From the NCBI GenBank assembly GCA_028583415.1, contig CM053276.1, positions 128,180,007 through 128,244,006 of the forward strand: 64,000 nt of DNA, read 5' to 3'. Positions 9,802 to 21,764 of this stretch are shown here, one piece after another. Origin of the DNA: Protea cynaroides (Eukaryota; Streptophyta; Magnoliopsida; Proteales; Proteaceae). The number at the start of each line of letters is the position of its first letter. Within the stretch, counting starts at the first letter, position 1. The position numbers and the translations under genes are program-made. The notes beneath the pieces are model-generated. The model saw only the letters and a list, made by a program, of their open reading frames with translations. It did not search any database and had not been told where the DNA came from.

Positions 9802-12000
9802 GTTTTGGCCTTCTTTTAAGGGAGTGATGGATGGTTTTTCTGCACCCTTTGTTGTGCTAAGGATTCCTTACTGGTTGACGTAAATAATTTCTGTTCCATT
9901 AGCTAGCAGATTGATCTTAATTGTGGAGGACCATTAAGATTTTCATTGTGCAGCTCATCTGCTTTAGTTTTGGTTCAGGAATAAATGTTGGTAGGCCTGG
10001 TCCATGCCCTTGATGTTAGAATCTGATTGTAGGGGTTCAGAGGTCCACTCCAATATTTTATTGTATTTTCGGATAGTAAACAGAGACAATTTCATTAAAG
10101 TAAAATGAGTTAACTCAGAGAGCAATAAATCAAACTGTACAAGAAAACCAATAGAGCCACTCATAAGCCACATCACCCGCAACGAAAGCCCTAAATAAAA
10201 GTGGGAAAAAATGACGACCAATCTTGAATGTCAACAATTAGAGCCCCAAAGCTCAAACCAGTTAACAACAGTGAAAATAAATTTCCACCTGAAAAAAAAA
10301 ACCCCAAATGTCACCATAGTCTGTTCCCTTAGTTATCTCTAAACTCTCTTGAAACAGCACTCCATTTCACCAAATCCCTTCATACCAACTTAAAAACCTG
10401 CACCACCATTGACATTACAGAGCTTATCACTGTAGAAATTGACAAACAAGGAAATTGAAATAAATTCTAGGTGCAGTCATCCTCAAAGACTCAAATGCAG
10501 CTTTATGATTTGATTGAAATTAGGCATGAATTCTATTACTCAAAGATAAGGTCTTCTCCACAATTTAATCCACCTGATGTTCTTCTCGTCTTTCACGATC
10601 AAGTAAGTCTCTTTCCTTGTTAGTCCACCTTCATGATGATTTTCTTGAAGCTTCGACTTTCTTCCCTCCTTACACCTGCATAGCTGGGGTTTGCTCCCTG
10701 GCTTGAGTTACAACCACCCATAGGCATTACCATTGAACTATGCTGTCACCTTCAATTTTTTTGCCTTAGGCTGCGCAGTGCTTTGAGAGTTGAAACAGGA
10801 GATGATCCCTAGTCTATTCTATATAGACTTTGCCTCCAAAAAGTTGGTATTTGTGTTGTCATGAGGCCATTTTGTAATCTGAAAAATCTTCCTACGTAAG
10901 TTACATTGAAGAAATGGACATGACCGAGTTTGTCCTCCATCATGGACATGCGTCGAGTCTGTCTTCCTGATTTGTCTCTTGAGACTTTAGCCAGCGGCTT
11001 CAAAATGGAATTGTCAATGAAAGGATTAAACGTGATCACATTTTCTCTTTGTGCGAAGAAAGAAACAGAATGCGAAGCTGTTGCTGTTATAGTGAACAAA
11101 GGTATTGTATTGGGAATTCAGAAGATTGTTTTCCTATAATTCTTCTGTTGAAAGAGAATTTAGTGCGAAATTGTAGAACCAACCTGATAACGTGAAATCC
11201 TATTATTGTACTGTCAGTCATGAGGATATGGAAGACAAAGGTAGCAGCAAAAATATCAAATTTCATAAAAGAAGAGAACTGACAAATGATTGTGTTAAAG
11301 AGGTTGAATGTTGTAAATCTTGTCCTGTGCATGAACAGTAATGTGAAGTGATGGCATCTGTTGGTGCCAATTGTCATTCTATTAATCCAAGTCACGATGA
11401 GGTTTAAGAAACACTATCCAAACCTCCCTACAAACCATATATATATTCAACACTCAGCATGCACAAAAGTCTTTGCAAGCGACAGTGAGAAAAGAAAATG
11501 TGCAGATATTCCCTTTGTTGCATTTCTTTGGTTTCGAATATTTGACCTCCCTTATTCTAATACCATGTTGAACTTGTAATTTAGGGCCCAAACTTTGTTT
11601 ATAATCAACACTACCCCACACATGCAGCCTGTAAAAGGGACTGTGCACGTAATAGAGAGGTGAAAATACAAGGACATTCCCTTGTTGGACAGTTATAGAT
11701 TTTGAACCTCGAGCAACTTTTTTTGCATCAACTTCAGTTTTTTTTTTTTGCACCTCTTCTCTTCTTCCTAGATAAAATGAAGGTAATTTGTATTATCTCT
11801 ATTTTGTCCAAGAACAAGAGAAGAAGTGTAGGAAAATTGTAGTTGATGTAAAGAAAGTTGTTCGAGGTCAAAATCTGTGAGTTTCTATAAGGTATTGTTC
11901 TTTATTTTTTTTCTTCCCTGTCGCGTGGAAGGGCTTTCCTATAGGTTGCACATGAGTGTTAAGTATATACATTGTTGGGCTGGCCCTTACAAGTTTAAGC
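9802..12000. other. PRS relic interior, no exon recognised
   Basis: This stretch of about 2.2 kb is moderately AT-rich with scattered short open frames (for example 10930-11139 plus and 11454-11753 minus) that show no known motif. It may include an unrecognised insertion that replaced PRS exons. Confidence 0.4.
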
Positions 12001-12036
12001 TTTTAGGATAAACGGTTTCAACATGGTATCAGAGCT
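11940..12036 (+). mobile_element. LTR-retrotransposon remnant: LTR end plus primer-binding site
   Basis: The sequence 'tggtatcagagct' at 12024-12036 matches the usual plant primer-binding site complementary to initiator tRNA-Met. It lies 3 bp after a CA dinucleotide (12019-12020) that ends a typical LTR tail ('gtttaagcttttaggataaa'). The start of the LTR, a polypurine tract and a partner LTR were not found, so this is a fragment. Confidence 0.7.
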
Positions 12037-13250
12037 AGGGAGGTTGAGTTTTCAAACCTCGAGAAATAAAAAATAGAATAATCCCTTTGTTTTTCCTCTC
12101 TTACTTGTAAGGTGCTTTGTGCAGGTTGTACGTGCAATGGAGTTTTGAGGTCTCTGATGTTGGCCTTTTATGTTGGTCATGCAAAAGATCATTGCCTTGC
12201 TTTATTGTTGGACAGCTAAACTAGTGGTAGTTTTGAGGTCTCTGATTTAAATACCGATTTTCATTCTATGAATTTTGGTCCTAGTAGTTGCCTTCTATAA
12301 TTTTGTTTCTTCAGACTCAAGGACGTGAGTCTATATTGCAGCTAAACTTGTAGCAAACCTGATTACAGAAGCAGGTGCAAACTGAGTTCTTGTTTTTGAT
12401 CTTCATTCTGGGCAGTCCATGGGTTATTATGATATTCCTGTAGATCATGTATATGGTCAGGTATTTATTTCATTGTTATCTAGTATGTGCTACATTTTCA
12501 TTGATTTTGTGCTTCATTGCTATGGTGAGATACTTTTGTCTTAATTGATTTTGAGTGCTGCTTTGATGATTTGGAAGTTACTGTTTCTTTACCTGTGTAG
12601 CTTGTGACTCTTGATTACCTAGTGAGCAAGACTATATGTTCTGATGATCTTGTAGTGGTCTCACCCGATGTTGGAGGTGTAGAGCCCGGTCTTTTGCCAA
12701 GAAACTATCTGATGCCCCTCTTGCCATTGTGAATAAAGAGCGTCATGGCCGCAATGTTTCAGAGAAAGAAAGATAAATAGTTCTGGTGGTAATATATCCA
12801 ATTAGGTCAAGATTCCTTGACATTCATCATAATATGACTCAGATGTTTGTGTCCATGCATCTTCATCAATTGAAATCTACTTTCCATGACGTTACAAACT
12901 TTATAAACTGGAATTTGATAGTTTAACTTTTTAGTTTTTATTTTTGCTGGGGATTCACGTCTGAGGAGGCTGATAGAAGCCAGATGGCTAATGACTGGTG
13001 GATTGCATTAGTCTAAAACTCTCAGTGAAAAATGGATCACCATCTTCTAGTTTTTAGGATTGGTTGACAAATAGAAAGCCGATAATCGTCATTCATGATT
13101 TGGTGGAATCAGACAGCAATAAAAGGAGACTACACTCAACTTGCAATTCCTACACTAAAAACAATTTGTAATAAGTCCTGAATATTCATAAATTCTCTTT
13201 GTTGAAATGAATATGGATGTGATTAATAACATATTTAATAGAGGGTGGCC

Positions 13251-13360
13251 CGTGGCACAATGGTAAGATTGCTCAATTTGACCTGTTGGCCATGGATTCA
13301 AATTTGGAAACAACCTCTCTATGAAGTGGGGGTGTGCGTTATGTCTGCCAAAATAATAGC
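13251..13360 (+). mobile_element. Au-type SINE copy
   Basis: It begins 'cgtggcacaatggtaagatt' with a tRNA-like A box and a B-box-like 'ggccatggattcaaatttgg'. The body 'aaacaacctctctatgaag' is characteristic of the plant Au SINE family. It lies between PRS relic segments. A second copy is at 19594-19720. Confidence 0.72.
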
Positions 13361-14895
13361 TTACTGGGTGTTTGTTTGTTGGTTGCACTGAACAAAGCAT
13401 GGCTAATGGATTTGACTGGCAGGCTTGGCTAAATAAGTGGTCTTGTTGCAACGGATCTAGTAGAGGTTTCAGGGTTTGTTCAATGGCTGCATTAAAGTCC
13501 CATAGTACAAGTACAGACTTGAAGTAGGACGAAGGAAAACCATGTATGACAAAACGAACCATTGAACTGGAAAAACTTTTTGAAATTTGAACTTGGAGCT
13601 CCTTGTCAAGACCTGCTCTGCCTACATGCTTCTGCTGTCTAATTTGCAGGCATATCAGTTTTCCCCAACAAGAAGAAACATATTTAACCGTATGAGGGTT
13701 GTGCTTTGTCGTCTACCCCCTGAATTATATGTTATATGCTCTTTTTGCTGTTGATGAATCTGATTGGTGATGTCAAAGGTAAAGTAGCAGTAATGGTGGA
13801 TGACGTGATGATACTGCTAGTGAGTCAAGTCTTTGTAAATCAAGTTGTATGATATTCATTTGGATTTAGAAATGAGGCCTTTTCAAGCGCATCAAGAAAC
13901 TTGCTAACATTGTTTGGTATGGTAGTGAAATTAGTTTGTGTTGAACTAGATCCATTACAGTTCTGGAATTTTTACTAACTACAAGTTCTCTTTCCTTCTC
14001 CACACACACACACATACATATCCATACGATGTTAATTGAACTACACAAGCCTAGGGCTCCTTAGTTGGGTCATGCATACAGTTTGTTTTATGCATTTTAC
14101 TGCTACTTGTATTTAAGGGTTTTGTCATGGTTGTTTATTATTTCCTTTGTTGGTAATTTGTTTGAAATTTCCAGGGACTATTACAAAAGGTGCAGCATTG
14201 TTACATCAAGAAGGAGCTAGGGAAGTCTATGCATGTAGCACGCATGCTGTTTTCAGGTATCATCTGCTGCCTTGAGTTACATTTATCTTATGCCTTCTGT
14301 AAAGGATCTGTTAGATGGCCTTATTTTTATGTGTTTCAGAGGCAAGAAGACTATTTTAGGAATTAAAAAAAAAAAGGGTTCTAGAATTCAGAATGAAATT
14401 TCTCATATGCTTCCATTTTCTCCTCATAAAATGTCGGTATTCCATCTATTGGCTTATAAATAGGTGGTTTTTGGGGATGGCAAGTTGCAAAACTCTCCTT
14501 TCTTGTTGTGAACCACTGGGCAACCATCAGTTTGTGCAACTTCAGAAAATTTGATCTTAAGCTGGATTTGAGAAACTTTAAAGTTCCCAGTTCAATTCTG
14601 ACTGCCTGTCTCCTGGCTCTAACCCTCCCTCCCTTTCCTCACCCCCATATTTTTTTTTTTTGGGGGTTAGGGGGATAAATGATACTGCTTTTTCATTTGG
14701 TTAGATGACTCGATGGGAATGTTAACAGGTAATCGTCAAGATAGGTGATTCACCACTTGACTGGTGAGAAGATGCGTTCAATAAATCTCCTTCGATGAAA
14801 TTCAACCATCAAATGATTGCCACTAATCCGATCTCCACAATTGTTTGGACAGTCAGGAACTAAGCTTTTAATTAGCTTTCCAGATGTTTAATTAA

Positions 14896-16410
14896 GGATG
14901 TGTTTGGTATCATTTTTGTTCATTTATCAAAAAGCGATTTTGAAAATCATTTTTGATAAAAAAATAAAATGTTGTTTGGTAACTACAAAAAATAAATTGT
15001 GAAATGAAAAATAGATTTGGTATGTCTATCTTTAAAAATAATTTTATGATTTTTGTTACTTTTCAGGAACATCTAGCGTTAATTTTTAACCAAAATGTAC
15101 GTAGGCATTTGACATCAATTGGACCACTGTTTTCTTTGATCATGTATATTAGAAACCCAAACGGGCAAGGTAAAGAAATGAAAAAAAAAAAAAATTAAAA
15201 ACACCGACACAATAACTTATGTATACTATAACGTAACACAAATGTTGGAGTAGAAAATTGCTCAGTGAATATGTCCTGAGCACGAAGTTGCAGCAGAAAA
15301 TTGCTTCCAGTTGTACGAAATTGTGATCCTACATTGCAATGAGGTCCTATGCTTCTTCATCTCTGTTTTTCTCTGCATTTTTCTATTGTTCTCTCTTTAC
15401 ATTATTCTTCTTTCTATTGTTCTCTCTTTACATTATTCTCCTTCTGTATCAAAAAGCGGAAAAAAGAAAAAGAAAAAAGAAAAACAAATCTAGTAGTGTA
15501 TATACTGCATGACCCACCAGACCCCCTATCGTTTTTCTCATCTCCTTTAAAGGTGTGTTCAGATTAAGAACATGATCTGTCATTCCTGAAGTGTATAGGT
15601 TCCTTTTCAGTAGACTCCCATAAGGATGACAAAACAGCCCCACACCCATCTTTGTTGTACACCCATCTTAGTTGTCTTCTCATGCGTTGCAGAAATGTGA
15701 TATATCAATGATGGCTCCTTTATTTTTAGGTTATAGAATGTGGAGTGGGATTGTGGAAGGAAGGAGGTGGAGGGGACAAAAGTGCAATACAAAAAAAAAG
15801 TGAAAGATCCCAAATCTAAACAAAGGAGAGGTAGTTACAAATTAGAAGCATCTGAAAAAAGTGGAAGAACCCAAATCGAAACCATCAGTGACGGATGACA
15901 CAATATCAGAAACAAGTGGCGTCCTTCCATAAAGTGGGCTATGAACGAACTCTCCGGAGTCCAAACCCTACAAGCTCAACCTGGAGCCTAAGGCAGAACT
16001 CCCAGCAGAGTTGAACTCATTATTCACTGGCAGCTGTGTGTGTGTGAACCCAAAGATGCCTGTTGAAGTTGAATTGGAGAGAGAGAGCAGAGAAGGGGAG
16101 GACAGACCTTGCAACTCATCCTGCTTTTTAAGAAGAGAAGAGAGCAGAGAAGGGAATGTCTGTGTTGTGAAGGAAAGCTTATGTTAGATTGTATTTTACG
16201 TTGTCCTTAGTTTTAGAGTTGGATATAGAAAAAAGCACAGGGAACTTCAGATTGCGCAAGACTCAATAAAAATAATTTTTGGTCAAAAATCAAAAAGGGA
16301 TTGAAATTTATTTTTTTTCTTTTAATAAATAACACTTAAAAATCATCCCAAACATTAAAAGCAAAAACTTATCAGAAAAATAAAAATAAAAATGATACCA
16401 AATAGAGTCT
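14896..16410. mobile_element. candidate TIR element, about 1.5 kb
   Basis: The left end, 'ggatgtgtttggtatcattt', is an imperfect inverted copy of the right end, 'aaatgataccaaatagagtc'. Subterminal AT-rich stretches also pair loosely ('ttgataaaaaaataaaat' against 'cttttaataaata'). No transposase frame was seen, and a target duplication could not be fixed. It follows the last PRS segment, where the final PRS exon is missing. A 37-bp direct repeat lies at about 15386-15440. Confidence 0.6.
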
Positions 16411-18540
16411 AACTTGAACCTCAATGTATGCACTCTCTTCAATGGTGCTATTGAATATTCAATTCTCATACCCTATTCACATATAAATGGAATGTTTAAT
16501 GAACTGTCTTTGTCTTTGACCATCTATAATGTCAGGCTTCAGAGTGGCTGAAAAGGACAATCTATATGTGGATCTGCTTGGTAGGTATGTCATGCTTGAC
16601 TTCCAAGTAATTGTTGATCCCCTCTTGAGGAAGCCTTTGTAAAGATGCGGGTGGAAAATAAGGTGCATATCTGAAACTATAAGATGAATTTAAATGTTAT
16701 AGAAGATGTGGGTGGAAAATAAAGTGGATATTTGTAACTGGAGGATGATATGGTCCACCAACATGAGATATTAAATTTGATGATATGCACCACAAACATT
16801 GACTTAGATATATGAGATGAACATGAGATATGAAATTGTAAATAGTTTAAAAATGATTTATTCATACTCCATGTTAATAGGCATTAAAATCACCATTAAA
16901 TTGATTGTCAAATGTTGCAAACAAACTGTAGGGTTGAGTTGTAGTCAAAACTATTATTCTTAAAATGATTGTTGTCGTCTCTTATGGTGCAAAGAAGGGG
17001 TTATGTAGGTAATTTGAAGAAGCCAAGACCCCCACGGCTAGGAGCTTATTAGAATTGATGTTGTTGGTTTGTTTCAGTTTTTCTAGATTATGTTTATTGT
17101 AAGCGAATGAAAACTATATTGTAGAGGTAGTCAGGATTGATCTGTCCACATCTGTACTATATAGTAAGGTTTAATTTTAGTTCAAAGAAAAGTTTTTACA
17201 CCCCCACAGGTACAAGGATCAGGATCCTCGCATGTCGTCTAGTTCCTCCGACTATGTTCGTAAGTTGGAGGTCATTCGATCTGTTTAAGGTTGAAGGTCA
17301 CTCGTCCGTATACGAATGTAGTAGATGTTTCCTTTTCGTGCAGGCTAACTATCTTTTTTTATTTCATGTTTCAATTTCTTTCCACATTTGAGGAGTGGTG
17401 TTGTGATCGCTTGTAGCACAGGAGATAGAAAAAGGATGGTGAGCCGGCAGGAAAGGATGGTGATTGATACTAAGCCACCACTGGGTAGTATATAGGTCAA
17501 TTAGACTGATTTCGGGCATCTATTGGATTATTTTCTGACCGATAAGAACTTGATTAATATCTGGACGGTATTTCCGGCGTCTATTGGATTATTTTCTGAC
17601 CGATAGACCTTGATTGATTTCTGGACGGTTTCTGCTTTATATTGGTCCGTTTAGATAATTATTCTTGCAAAGAGCCCATACTGATCCCATAATTGTACGA
17701 ATTGGGTCATTTCAGGGTTGAATGAGAATTAAGCCAATAGCATTCATAGTAAGAAAGAAAGAATACTTAACAGTTTCGTATGAGGGTTCTCAAGACAGTA
17801 AGAGGAGTTGAACTTAGTTCTTGAGGTGTAGATTTTTTGCTAACTGAGTTAACCCTTAGGGTTATGTAATTGTTTAATTTTTTAATTGACTAATTGGTTA
17901 TTTGTTAAATTTCATATTTAAATTCAATTGGATGTCATCATTTTATTTTGTCAATTAGTCTAGTCCAATAGAGCAGGGGGCCTTGGGATGCCTCTATAAA
18001 ATTGCGGCTCTTTCCCACCTAGATCTGTTATGGAGTTCAAATACGTGGCCATCCATAGATAACTTGGTCAAAAAATCTAATCCCATATCGAAAAGGAAAA
18101 TAATGGAGGATGAATCATTTGTATCATTAAAGAATTATTTACAAGAACAATTCTCCTCTGATCGAACAAACCCTCCTCATATGCCAAACACAGGCCAATC
18201 CCGAAAATGAGATGGTTAGTTTATCCTTCAAAGTCTGCATGGATTAATTGCCTCATTGTCATGTTTGAGGATGATTTTTGTTTGAGGTAAAATTTTCCTT
18301 GCAAATCATATTTTACATGAAAAGTTTCTTTCATTTAAATTTTTTTTATTATTCAGTGTTTTTCTGCATTTTATGTTAAAACAAACACAAATAGTAGAAA
18401 ATTCTTTTTTATGAAAATATTTTTTTCCACCTTTTTACATGGTAACATACATAGCTTGCAAAGTAAGTAGAATATAATATGGATCAGTTACATATTAAAT
18501 TTTGAAAGAAAAACTAGTATCATTTAAATACATCCCTCCC
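16411..18540. other. intergenic, no gene seen
   Basis: No coding segment was recognised. Short direct repeats occur: 'gggtggaaaataa' near 16650 and 16711, and a tandem duplication at 17505-17632. Confidence 0.5.
17505..17632. repeat. tandem duplication, unit about 63 bp
   Basis: Two copies share 'tctattggattattttctga', 'ccgata' and 'ctggacggt'. Non-coding. Confidence 0.85.
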
Positions 18541-18648
18541 TTTGTGTGTTGTCGTTTTCCCCTTTAATGTTAGCCATTTGAGAGAGCCCTTTGTGTGTTG
18601 TCATTTTCCCTTTTAATGTTAGCCATTTGAGAGAGAGAGAGAGAGAGG
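18541..18648. repeat. tandem duplication (about 54 bp) ending in (GA)n
   Basis: 'ccctttgtgtgttgtc' and 'aatgttagccatttgagaga' each occur twice. The second copy runs into a GA repeat at 18627-18648. Confidence 0.85.
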
Positions 18649-19199
18649 CGGGGGGTTGTGAAGTGTCCTACTGGATGCTTGATACTAAAATCTATGCTGT
18701 AGCCTTTTACGGTCGATAGTTGTCTAGCACATTATCCCTGTGGCCTAGAGCCTGCACCTTACATGTTTCTGTTAATGTGGAATTGATGCAATCGGGGAGA
18801 TTCAAATTCAAGACTTCCTCCCAGTCCCTGCTTCAACAAATAAGGAGTCAACCATATGATTAAGCAGATGTTTACAGATGTGAACACAAGTACTACTTAC
18901 TGCAGATCCTCTCAAGTAGTCAGGAGTTCAAACAGTCCTCCCTTAGGTCTCCTTTCCATGTGTGGTCGTAGGGAAACGATTGGTTACCCTGTAGTGGTTC
19001 TCACCCTTCATATTGAGAAAAGGTTTTTATTGGTATTTATATGACACTGCTACAAATACCCCAGATGCCTCTATAATCTGTGTCATGGTTTTAGGGTACA
19101 GATCGAATCAGCGGATTTGGCTCAATCTGGATTGAGATTGGTCTCACACGGTAGTCCGTCCATCAGATCAGGTTTTCCACATATGTAAAACATATTTTT

Positions 19200-19245
19200 T
19201 TGGGGGGGTTGGGGGGTTGGGGGGTTGGGGGGTGTGGCGGGAGGT
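19200..19245 (+). other. G-rich tract with G-quadruplex potential
   Basis: Four runs of six or seven G separated by TT follow a T run, with further G clusters after. This pattern fits an intramolecular quadruplex. It is isolated in intergenic DNA with no gene nearby. Confidence 0.75.
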
Positions 19246-19593
19246 GTATGACCTAACTTCTTGTTGGTGCATGTAAAAATATGTGAAACTTATATGAATA
19301 AAGCTTGGCAAAAATTTAATGTACTCTAGAAAACTCATAAAATATAAAGGGATATGCTAAATGTGGTAAGTCTCGTGATTCTTACTGCAGAATGACAAGA
19401 TTAAAAAAGGTGTTTTAATTTTTAAATTAATTTTTTTTGAGAAAAACTCATTCTCGTGGTCCTTGATGCCATTATCAAAGTGGTTACTATGGAGAATGAT
19501 GATGTGACAATTAATACATAGTTTGGATTAGTTATGTATTAATTTTAGAAGTCTAAATTCAATCAAATACTTCCACCAGTATTACTAATGGCG

Positions 19594-19720
19594 GGATTTG
19601 ATGCAATGGTAATATTACTCCATTGTAAATTAGTGGTCATAGATACGAATTTAAAAACAACCTCTACCCTAACCGAAGGGATAATGCTGCATACGTTTGC
19701 CTCTCTCGAAAACTATACCC
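19594..19720 (+). mobile_element. Au-type SINE copy, diverged
   Basis: The left part reads 'gggatttgatgcaatggtaa' and a B-box-like 'tggtcatagatacgaattta' follows. The body 'aaaacaacctct' then 'gaagggataatgctgcatac' matches the Au SINE architecture of the copy at 13251, with more mutations. Confidence 0.7.
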
Positions 19721-21341
19721 CATGCTAATAAGAGTTAGTTTTGTACACTAGATATACCTTAAAATGACAATAATTACTCCCACTACAATATACTAGAATA
19801 TAAGATTGACACATGATTATGCTCCGGTTGCAGTATTATTTTATTTTATTTTTTTGTTTCGACGTTACTTTGTCAACACTTAATATCCCACACGACACAT
19901 TCATGCACCCCAATTGATTTCATTCAGTGTACCAGAATCTGTCAGAATCGGTGAAACTTGGTCAGAGTCAGTTATGTGTAGAATCAAGGTTAATCGGAAT
20001 CGTCTCGATTGATTCCGAGCTGAGTTGATCCTGCTCGATTCTGATTAGATTTTTAAATCCATACCCTTTGACCTTATAAAATTATTCATTATTGGATAAG
20101 AATGAGGGGTTAGATGAGTTGACCAAATTTTACAAAGGTTCATAGTCAGTTATAACCTTGTGAGGAATCCAACAACACAATCTATTGTCATCATCATCCC
20201 TAGATATAACCCCAACCCACTTGCCTTCAAAAATCAAAACCCCCCCCCTTTCTCAATATTTGTTAAAATTTTAAAATCTTTAAGAACTACTTGTCATGTT
20301 CACTCTTGGCTTCAAAAATCAAAATAATTCTTTTAGCATTTTTAATTAAAATTTTAAAGTCTGAAGAAGTACGTACTGGACATTTGGGATTAGGAATATA
20401 ATTATTAGTGGATGACAATTTAAGATTACCCAACAAATAATTTTGTTTTTCAATAAGTATATAATTTTATCATAAATTTGGAATATACATTTAAAAAAAA
20501 ATTTCAACTACCACCCAAGAAGGATTTCATATTCAACCTACTACCGACATTTTTTACTTAATTTTATCTACTACCCAAACGTTTAAAAGAAACCCACTCA
20601 ATTAGTTCAATCCCGCTAGATGATGACATCATCTCAATTTGAAAATTTTTAGGACAATATTGTCCTTATTACAATGTTAAAGGACTAATTTACCCTTAAA
20701 CTTAGATTTCACCCGACACCCCAATTATTGTAACAATAAAAGATGAGATGCTTAAATTGCATCGTTGCTCAGATATAAGATGAAGGAGACGAGTTGCAGA
20801 AATTATATTATCGCAATCGAAATCGATCGAATGTTTCTCATTCCACTGGAAATGGGGTCAGAGAAGGCGATGAACAGATCAATCACTCGAGATTGCCGGA
20901 ATCCAAACCCTAACCCCTTTAATCCGTTTTCTTTCTTCTGTCTTCTTCTCTGCTACTCTCCCTTCTCAGATCTCTAAGAAAATAAAAAATCTCCCTGAGA
21001 CATTGCAGCAAAATCCATACTGTTCATCTTTGCTCAAAGCATGGATTTTGAAAATGGGTTTGATTGAAATTTTTGAATATGTTCGATCGGCGTTATAGTG
21101 GCAATTGCGGTCATCATTGTTGAAGACATTTCTTCAACATGATTTCTCTAATCTAAACCGACCAAATTCGATCATTATAACGACATTTCTCTGGCGGTTT
21201 CTCTTGTGACGTTCCTGATCTGATATTGTTGCTCTGCATTTTCTCTGACAAAGTTTTAGATCAATTTGGAGCTTGATCATGTTTCTCATTTTGCTCATAA
21301 TCCAATTTGGGACTTGGATTTGTTTCTTTGCCTCCAGTTCT
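19721..21341. other. intergenic, no gene supported
   Basis: It includes a stretch with repeated 'tcgattctga'/'cagaatcg'-type motifs (about 19930-20045) and a C run at 20239. An open frame of 70 codons at 20765-20977 has no recognisable motif. I see no gene. Confidence 0.5.
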
Positions 21342-21764
21342 TGTAAGGTTTTTTGATCTCTTTTGGGTTTTTCCCATAAGATTTTTCATAAACCCTAACG
21401 AAAATACACATAGATTACTAGAATACAATGGACATTAAAAAGAGATAATAAGGCACATACATCTTGCTGTTGATTGATTTTCGACCGTTTCTTACGCTTT
21501 GAATGCTTGGATTAGAGTTTTCCACAGCCTGTCGGTATCCCTTGACCTTCTCTCTGCGTATGGGAACAGGAGAAGAAAATAACACCGTGGTTGTGGGAAC
21601 CCTAACCATTGATATTTATAATACCACCCAAATCGTGGACCAGTCCCACAGTAGACCAGGTTGGTCAATCTCTAATCATACTTAAATCGATCTACCTGTA
21701 ACTAGACTCCCATTGAATCAACTAACCTTATAATTAATTTAGCCTATAAAAAATTATAAATTCA
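21342..21764 (-). repeat. left (3') LTR of the LARD-like element
   Basis: This is the uninterrupted copy. It begins 'tgtaaggttttttgatctc' and is colinear with 27322-28464 once the hAT insertion is removed. The exact outer or inner end near 21764 is approximate. Confidence 0.72.

Larger units (their letters stand above)
8409..14256 (+). pseudogene. PRS: ribose-phosphate pyrophosphokinase (PRS), decayed gene
   Basis: The functional enzyme makes PRPP from ribose 5-phosphate and ATP. Recognisable segments are: 8409-8525, an open 39-codon exon ending RLRLFTGTANPSLSE at a GT donor; 12315-12460, KLVANLITEAGAN then a TGA in place of the expected Arg, then DLHSGQSMGYYDIPVDHVYG, with a 2-nt insertion near its start; 12601-12764, TLDYLVSKTICSDDLVVV through RHGRNVSE, with a frame disruption and a lost GT donor; 13754-13819, MNLIGDVKGKVAVMVDD with later indels; and 14175-14256, an intact segment TITKGAALLHQEGAREVYAC. 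The exons that should encode the N-terminal half (up to the ADRK region) and the last exon were not found. The order and most junctions are those of a normal intron-containing class I PRS gene, so this is an in-place relic and not a retrocopy. Confidence 0.88.

Noticed and set aside
10809..11753. Several open frames of 70-102 codons on both strands
   Set aside because: No motif, mutually overlapping, inside a decayed gene. I could not support any.
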